A program made the translations under genes and the position numbers. Source: Pseudomonas sp. GOM7 (GTDB lineage Bacteria > Pseudomonadota > Gammaproteobacteria > Pseudomonadales > Pseudomonadaceae). From it: a stretch of DNA of 64,000 bases. The DNA is taken from NCBI RefSeq assembly GCF_026723825.1, contig NZ_CP113519.1, forward strand, positions 1,054,001 through 1,118,000. The letters run 5' to 3'. The notes under the pieces are model-generated. The model did not search any database. It was not told where the DNA came from and was given only the letters and a program-made list of their open reading frames with translations. Shown piece after piece: positions 60,801 through 64,000 of this stretch; the stretch's first letter is position 1; each line of letters starts with the position of its first letter.

Positions 60801-60882
60801 CCAGCATATCGACAGCCCTAGCCCTTACCTGCATTTGAGCTAGAGAGATACCTAGACCAGGTTTGAGATTTGAATCCACCAT
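57811..60882 (-). CDS. dual-GHKL ATPase / histidine kinase-like protein
   Basis: A 1023-residue protein. The N-terminal GHKL ATPase is of the Hsp90/MutL/MORC kind: N-box ELFKNSYDAF (41-50), DNGIGM (69-74) and the lid GEKGIGR (114-120). A long coiled coil (~510-770, rich in Lys/Glu/Arg) follows. The C-terminal part is histidine-kinase-like: an H-box candidate His804 in GVVQHEFDAV, N-box NIVDNACYW (N917), NSGAGI, and GRGMGLAISRK near 969. The G1 Asp of the second ATPase is replaced by Asn. It is encoded directly before its receiver partner and after vsr/dcm remains, in AT-rich DNA. Probable sensor of a defence or DNA-damage switch (inference). Confidence 0.78.
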   Translation of the reverse strand: MVDSNLKPGLGISLAQMQVRARAVDMLGRQQIAGVPSAIHELFKNSYDAFARNVEVDVLREQRMFVLRDNGIGMTYDDFLQRWLTVGTESKLGSKINTAPWLGEHGMQERHVLGEKGIGRLAIAIIGPAVLVLTRANRADGLHDLVAALVHWGLFEIPGVGLDRIVVPVKTFNAGTLPEKSDMDGMVDAILDSLDSLQPNLTGEARSKIEADLSLMRFSPKDVYAGLSMAVPPETGSENPSVEKAGFGTHFIIRPYDSILDIDLEDDGQLGDKRPSKLQTLLVGFANTIFPDLGVPPIKACFRDHKRIGDFSDLIDERAFICPEDFEMADHQFDGRFDEYGKFTGTVKIFNKPAVSYTLSYPASSPLQCGPFRIRFGYSQGFSHQSLLESHDHERLNAKLAKHGGLYVYRDGIRILPYGEIEHDFLRIEQRRNKAAKDWFFSFRRMLGAIILDNTSNQALREKAGREGFQENAAFRQFRAVLENFLMSLAKDFFRKDAPLGDEFNRMREEMDRQNELLKKREKQVSKKKAKLQESLDSFFKDVEDGLPKRRAEAFEEKLSSRLKSIMAYSDPDLMGRELQRAERELRDGLGSLRNGSRISRPRGIGLSKSSESDWARYRVLQDELEASIYSPLEARLQGCLAEVLKERGGAINRRLLLRDGINSRKEEMEKLVRKDRDSARESMNQSTGALQRGIDLSLQRFRNSVQDAMSDFDRTNIDKFSDLDLIDFQSSLQQKIEFAATKERDFLSHMRQQLESLSEDVSDGLLPDDFSAALEGQNNSLREDLSDAMYWAQIGMALGVVQHEFDAVARGVKKDIRNLRPWAEKTPALRGLFNGLHSGFAHLEEYLSLFTPLDRRMYRSEMELSGGEIANYIENVFSDRFDRHSIKYEATSSLLSSVILAYPSTIYPVLINIVDNACYWVSKRPEGSRWIKLGRNSDGIWIQNSGAGIEWRYAEQIFEFGFSEKQDGRGMGLAISRKSLRRDGLDIQLLNPGKENEPRFLVKVNFVVEEGSLFDQEVLTDE

Positions 60883-61043
60883 ATAACTCGTCCCTGTACT
60901 GAATATTCAAATTTTTTACTACAATAGAAGTAAGTAGTAATTAAAAGCTGGTTGAAGAAATCAAAATAGCGGTTTTTACATTGGATAGAGGTTGTCTAGC
61001 TGCCGTCAGCTAAAGTACGTCACACCCCTAGATACTCAGCTAT
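60883..61043. other. AT-rich promoter region of the kinase gene
   Basis: 161 bases between the vsr pseudogene and the GHKL gene, very AT-rich near 60900-60960. It probably contains the kinase promoter; a minus-strand TTGATT followed by AT-rich sequence is the best -35 candidate, but no clear -10 at proper spacing was settled. Confidence 0.35.
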
Positions 61044-61428
61044 TTAGTTTTTCTTATCCGTCCTTGTGTAGCTGTAGTCGTGGAGTAAAGTATTTCGTGC
61101 GTTCATTACCACTGTACATCCCCGCCAGCCCCAATCAGCAAGAGTGGCTGCCCGCTCAGTCCAGATGCGGTTGCTAGTGAGCTTTCTATCCACCAGCTCT
61201 CCTGAGTTTTCGGGATCGTACCGTGATTTGAGCAACTATGCCAAAAACATCCGTCCACGAAGATTGTGACCTTTTTACCTGTTAAGGCGATGTCGATGTT
61301 CGAGCGCCCCAGAGTCCCAGAGCCACGACCTTAGGTCTGGAATGGGTACGATACCGTAGCCCAGCGGCAAACAGCAGCTTGCGCAGAGCCAAATCTAGGG
61401 CCGTGTCTTTAATACGCACATGCTTCAT
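61044..61428 (-). pseudogene. frameshifted Vsr-type endonuclease
   Basis: Three consecutive minus-strand frames together read as a Vsr protein. From ATG 61428: MKHVRIKDTALDLALRKLLF then AAGLRYRTH. In the next frame (through 61300): GRSNIDIALTGKKVTIFVDG, CFWHSCSNHGTIPKTQESWW. In the third (61235-61044): DRKLTSNRIWTERAATLADW, GWRGCTVV. The catalytic-core pieces (DI, FVDGCFWHSC, WW) are recognisable, but at least two frameshifts (near 61345 and 61225) break it. Vsr nicks T:G mismatches arising at methylated cytosines and normally accompanies Dcm-type methylases, here 61 bases upstream. Confidence 0.78.
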
Positions 61429-61488
61429 CACGACTTACCCCACTTCCGAAGGCGGTGGGAGTCTAGACAGTGGAAGCTTTGTCCTAGG

Positions 61489-62526
61489 TCAGGCTTGGAG
61501 TGCTGCCTTCAAGCTTGATGCAATGTTGCGCATCATTTCCGGCGGCACTGCGTTACCAATTTGTGTGGCTACTTGGCTGGCGTTCCCATGGAATACGTAG
61601 CTATCCGGGAAGGTTTGAAGTCGAGCAGCCTCTCGCAAAGTGATGGCCCGGTTTTGTTCGGGATGAGCATATCTACCCCGGGTTATATCCGTGCAGCCTG
61701 TAGTAAGTGTTGGCGCGATACTGTTCCAGGCCATACGGCCGTAGGTATCCGAGAAGGAGCCCTTCTTCGTGGTGTTCTTATGGCAAGCGAGCTGCAGATT
61801 CGGAGGTAAAGACTCACGGCCACCACCGTCAATGGGGATGTGCCGTAGACGCTCAATGTTCAGCGGCGAATGCTTGCGGGCGTAATGGAGAGGGTCAGCA
61901 CCTGCTGATTCACGGCCCACGGGAGGCGATGGGAGGTCACGAATAACTTCGCCAACCGTCTTCTTGCCGGTTCGTGCAATGCTTGTCGCCTTTTCAAGCG
62001 AAACGCCTTTTGCAGCGACAAGGATCATTCGAGTGCGCCTTTGCGGGACTCCCAATTCCGACGCATCCACGCGCATCGGTTCGGCCACTACGTACCTCTC
62101 TTCGCGGAGCCAAGCAGTGAAGCCGTCGAAGATGTCGGTAGAGGCCAACCCAGGAACATTCTCTAGGAACACGAGCGAAGGCTCGAAGCGCTTGATGAAC
62201 TTTTGGGACTCTTCAACTAGGTTGTTTCGGGAGTCGTCCTTGCTCTTATGGCGATTCTGGCTGCTGAAGGGCTGGCAGGGAGCGCACACCACCAACAGGT
62301 CAAGCTTGCCTGGTATGAGGTCAGCGAACTCTTCGGGGCTGGCCTCGCGGATGTCTTTCTCGAGCAAGCGTACTTCAGGGTGGTTCGCTCGATAGGTGCG
62401 ACATGCGCCTGCGTCGAAATCGACAGCTCCCGCCACCTTGAACCCGGCTTGCTTCAGTCCCAAGGAGACTGCACCTGATCCGCAGAACAGATCCAGAGCA
62501 ATGGGCTTTTGAGAGCGCTTGGCCAT
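61489..62526 (-). CDS. DNA (cytosine-5) methyltransferase
   Basis: A 345-residue C5-cytosine methyltransferase. Motif I is LDLFCGSGAVSLGLKQAGF; motif IV with the catalytic Cys is CAPCQPFSSQNRH; motif VI is FLENVPG; motif VIII is LGVPQRRTRMIL; the C-terminal motif X is AVPPEMM. The target-recognition region between VIII and IX is short, so specificity cannot be told. ATG 62526 fits the family. It lies at the head of the minus-strand cluster with a broken vsr and no restriction endonuclease, so it acts alone or with the ATPase/receiver pair. Base composition is lower in GC than the core genes. Confidence 0.93.
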   Translation of the reverse strand: MAKRSQKPIALDLFCGSGAVSLGLKQAGFKVAGAVDFDAGACRTYRANHPEVRLLEKDIREASPEEFADLIPGKLDLLVVCAPCQPFSSQNRHKSKDDSRNNLVEESQKFIKRFEPSLVFLENVPGLASTDIFDGFTAWLREERYVVAEPMRVDASELGVPQRRTRMILVAAKGVSLEKATSIARTGKKTVGEVIRDLPSPPVGRESAGADPLHYARKHSPLNIERLRHIPIDGGGRESLPPNLQLACHKNTTKKGSFSDTYGRMAWNSIAPTLTTGCTDITRGRYAHPEQNRAITLREAARLQTFPDSYVFHGNASQVATQIGNAVPPEMMRNIASSLKAALQA

Positions 62527-62866
62527 GAGGGTATCCCCAACGAAATAGTGTGTGTCCTACACCCAAAATCGTGACGGGTAACGGGAACAGAATCTGCCGG
62601 GAATACTAGGCGCAAGTAACTGTAGAGTCTAGGTTTTTGCGGGTTACTGCCGCACTAGAAGGCACCGAGACACCTGCATTATGAGCCCCTCACAGCTTCC
62701 GGTTTGGTGACTACATTTGGTTTTTTTGTAAAGCTGTGTAGCAACAAGCGAGGCTAGGCTCTCGGCGCCGCGCCACGTGGCATTCATTGGAGCAGTGGGG
62801 CGGTTCGTAGTGGATTCATAATTTCCAGTCCGCACACCAGCCCACCCCAACAATTCCCCATCCCAA
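62527..62866. other. island/core junction, no gene supported
   Basis: About 340 bases between the methyltransferase start and the ychF terminator. Composition is intermediate. A minus-strand frame at 62644-62907 has no family pattern. No copy of the tRNA-Met 3' end, as expected of an attR site, was seen. Confidence 0.4.
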
Positions 62867-62895
62867 AAACAACAAAACCCCGCTTTCGCGGGGTT
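62867..62895 (-). terminator. Rho-independent terminator of ychF
   Basis: AACCCCGC/GCGGGGTT, a perfect 8-bp stem with a four-base loop; read on the minus strand it is followed by TTGTTGTTTTT. Confidence 0.88.
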
Positions 62896-62919
62896 CTGTC
62901 TATGCACTACCTACAACGA

Positions 62920-64000
62920 TCAAACGTTAAAGCGGAAGTGCATCACGTCGCCGTCCTTGACGATATAGTCCTTGCCTTCCAGGCGCCATTTGCCGGCTTC
63001 CTTGGCGCCGGCTTCGCCCTTGTAGGCGATGAAGTCGTCGTAGGCGACCACTTCGGCGCGGATAAAGCCTTTTTCGAAATCGGTGTGGATCACGGCGGCG
63101 GCCTGCGGGGCGGTGGCGCCGACGCGGACGGTCCAGGCACGCACTTCCTTCACGCCAGCGGTGAAGTAGGTCTGCAGGTTGAGCAGCGAGTAACCGGCGC
63201 GGATCACGCGGTTCAGGCCCGGCTCTTCCATGCCCATGGTTTCGAGGAACATCTGCATCTCTTCGAGATCGTCCAGTTCGGCGATCTCGGCTTCGATCTT
63301 GTTGCACACCGGCACGACGATGGCGCCTTCTTCTTCGGCGATGGCGTTGACCACGTCGAGGTGCGGGTTGTTCTCGAAGCCGTCTTCGGCGACGTTGGCA
63401 ATGTACATCACCGGCTTGGTGGTAAGCAGGTGGAAGCTCCTGGCCAGGCGCTTCTCTTCGTCACCCAGGTTCTTCAGCAGGCTGCGCGCCGGCTTGCCTT
63501 CGGTGAGGTGGGGGATGAATTTCTCCAGCAGGGCCTTTTGCGCCACGGCTTCCTTGTCGCCGCCCTTGGCAGTGCGAGCGACGCGCTGCAGTTGCTTCTC
63601 GCAGCTATCGAGGTCGGCCATGATCAGTTCGAGGTCGATGATCTCGATGTCGCGCTTGGGGTCGACGCTGTTGGCGACGTGGATGACGTTCTCGTCCTCG
63701 AAGCAGCGCACCACGTGGGCGATAGCGTCGGTTTCGCGGATGTTGGCGAGGAACTTGTTGCCCAGGCCTTCACCCTTGGACGCACCCGCTACCAGGCCGG
63801 CGATGTCGACGAATTCCATGGTGGTGGGGATGACGCGCTCGGGTTTGACGATCTCGGCCAGGGCGTCCAGGCGGGCGTCGGGCATGGGTACGATGCCGCT
63901 GTTCGGCTCGATGGTGCAGAAGGGGAAGTTCTCCGCCGCGATGCCGGATTTGGTGAGGGCGTTGAACAGGGTGGACTTGCCGACGTTGGGCAGGCCGACG
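62920..64000 (-). CDS. ychF: redox-regulated ATPase YchF (5' end beyond window)
   Basis: The frame is open to the window edge, giving about 359 residues; only a handful at the N-terminus are missing. At the edge is the P-loop [15 protein letters not shown], followed by [17 protein letters not shown], the G3-like [19 protein letters not shown], a coiled-coil insertion, and the C-terminal TGS domain ([30 protein letters not shown] at the end). YchF/Ola1 prefers ATP and acts with ribosomes and in oxidative-stress control. In P. aeruginosa it neighbours the same tRNA-Met that here lies 12.4 kb away. Confidence 0.97.
   Translation of the reverse strand, partial: VGLPNVGKSTLFNALTKSGIAAENFPFCTIEPNSGIVPMPDARLDALAEIVKPERVIPTTMEFVDIAGLVAGASKGEGLGNKFLANIRETDAIAHVVRCFEDENVIHVANSVDPKRDIEIIDLELIMADLDSCEKQLQRVARTAKGGDKEAVAQKALLEKFIPHLTEGKPARSLLKNLGDEEKRLARSFHLLTTKPVMYIANVAEDGFENNPHLDVVNAIAEEEGAIVVPVCNKIEAEIAELDDLEEMQMFLETMGMEEPGLNRVIRAGYSLLNLQTYFTAGVKEVRAWTVRVGATAPQAAAVIHTDFEKGFIRAEVVAYDDFIAYKGEAGAKEAGKWRLEGKDYIVKDGDVMHFRFNV

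Noticed and set aside
62644..62907. 87-codon minus-strand frame before the ychF terminator
   Set aside because: It begins in the ychF terminator hairpin and shows no family features.

Overview
The window looks like a chromosomal segment of a Pseudomonas species. The protein sequences, GC-rich codon use and gene order match the P. aeruginosa block carAB-greA-yhbY-rlmE-ftsH-folP-glmM-tpiA-secG-tRNAs-rimP-nusA-infB-rbfA-truB-rpsO-pnp, followed by acs-pgi-panCB-folK-pcnB-crcZ-cbrBA-cbrX-gluQ-dksA. The genus call is confident. The species is not resolved; intergenic repeats suggest the mendocina/stutzeri side of the genus, which is inference.

Layout. 1-20,018 is core metabolism and gene expression on the + strand: carbamoyl-phosphate synthase, GreA, 23S rRNA methylation, FtsH, folate and cell-wall precursor enzymes, SecG, two tRNAs, then the rimP-nusA-infB-rbfA-truB-rpsO-pnp translation/RNA-turnover cluster. 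20,019-21,200 is a non-coding stretch built as a long imperfect inverted repeat. 21,213-21,810 holds two small stress-type genes (BON and CsbD) behind a sigma54-type promoter. 21,881-31,985 is mostly minus strand: DUF2845/DUF748 envelope genes, an RlmI-like methyltransferase, a thiolase, an MpaB/DUF2236 protein, acetyl-CoA synthetase and an exported DJ-1/PfpI protein divergent from a GlxA-type regulator. 33,091-38,758 is pgi, panBC, folK and pcnB. 38,881-44,039 is the complete carbon-catabolite control locus: cbrX-cbrA-cbrB and the sRNA crcZ, with a CbrB site, a sigma54 promoter and CA-rich Hfq/Crc motifs visible. 44,180-50,177 carries gluQ, dksA, an aminotransferase, sfsA, a drug/metabolite transporter and small envelope proteins.

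From the tRNA-Met gene (50,398-50,474) to ychF (62,920 to the window end) lies an accessory region of about 12.4 kb. It contains a higBA toxin-antitoxin pair with an operator palindrome, a decayed YhfG-like ORF, a chemoreceptor with a sigma28-type promoter, an orphan HigA antitoxin, a BRO antirepressor/HTH pair, an IS5-type transposase remnant, and an AT-rich minus-strand cluster. That cluster is a cytosine methyltransferase, a frameshifted Vsr-type endonuclease, a 1023-residue protein with two GHKL ATPase domains and an HE motif, and a translationally coupled receiver-domain protein. It is the most likely place for an incompletely described, probably defence-related, system.

Scattered REP-like palindromes and a transposon-like repeat occupy several intergenic gaps. 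Two of them supply or touch the stop codons of neighbouring genes.
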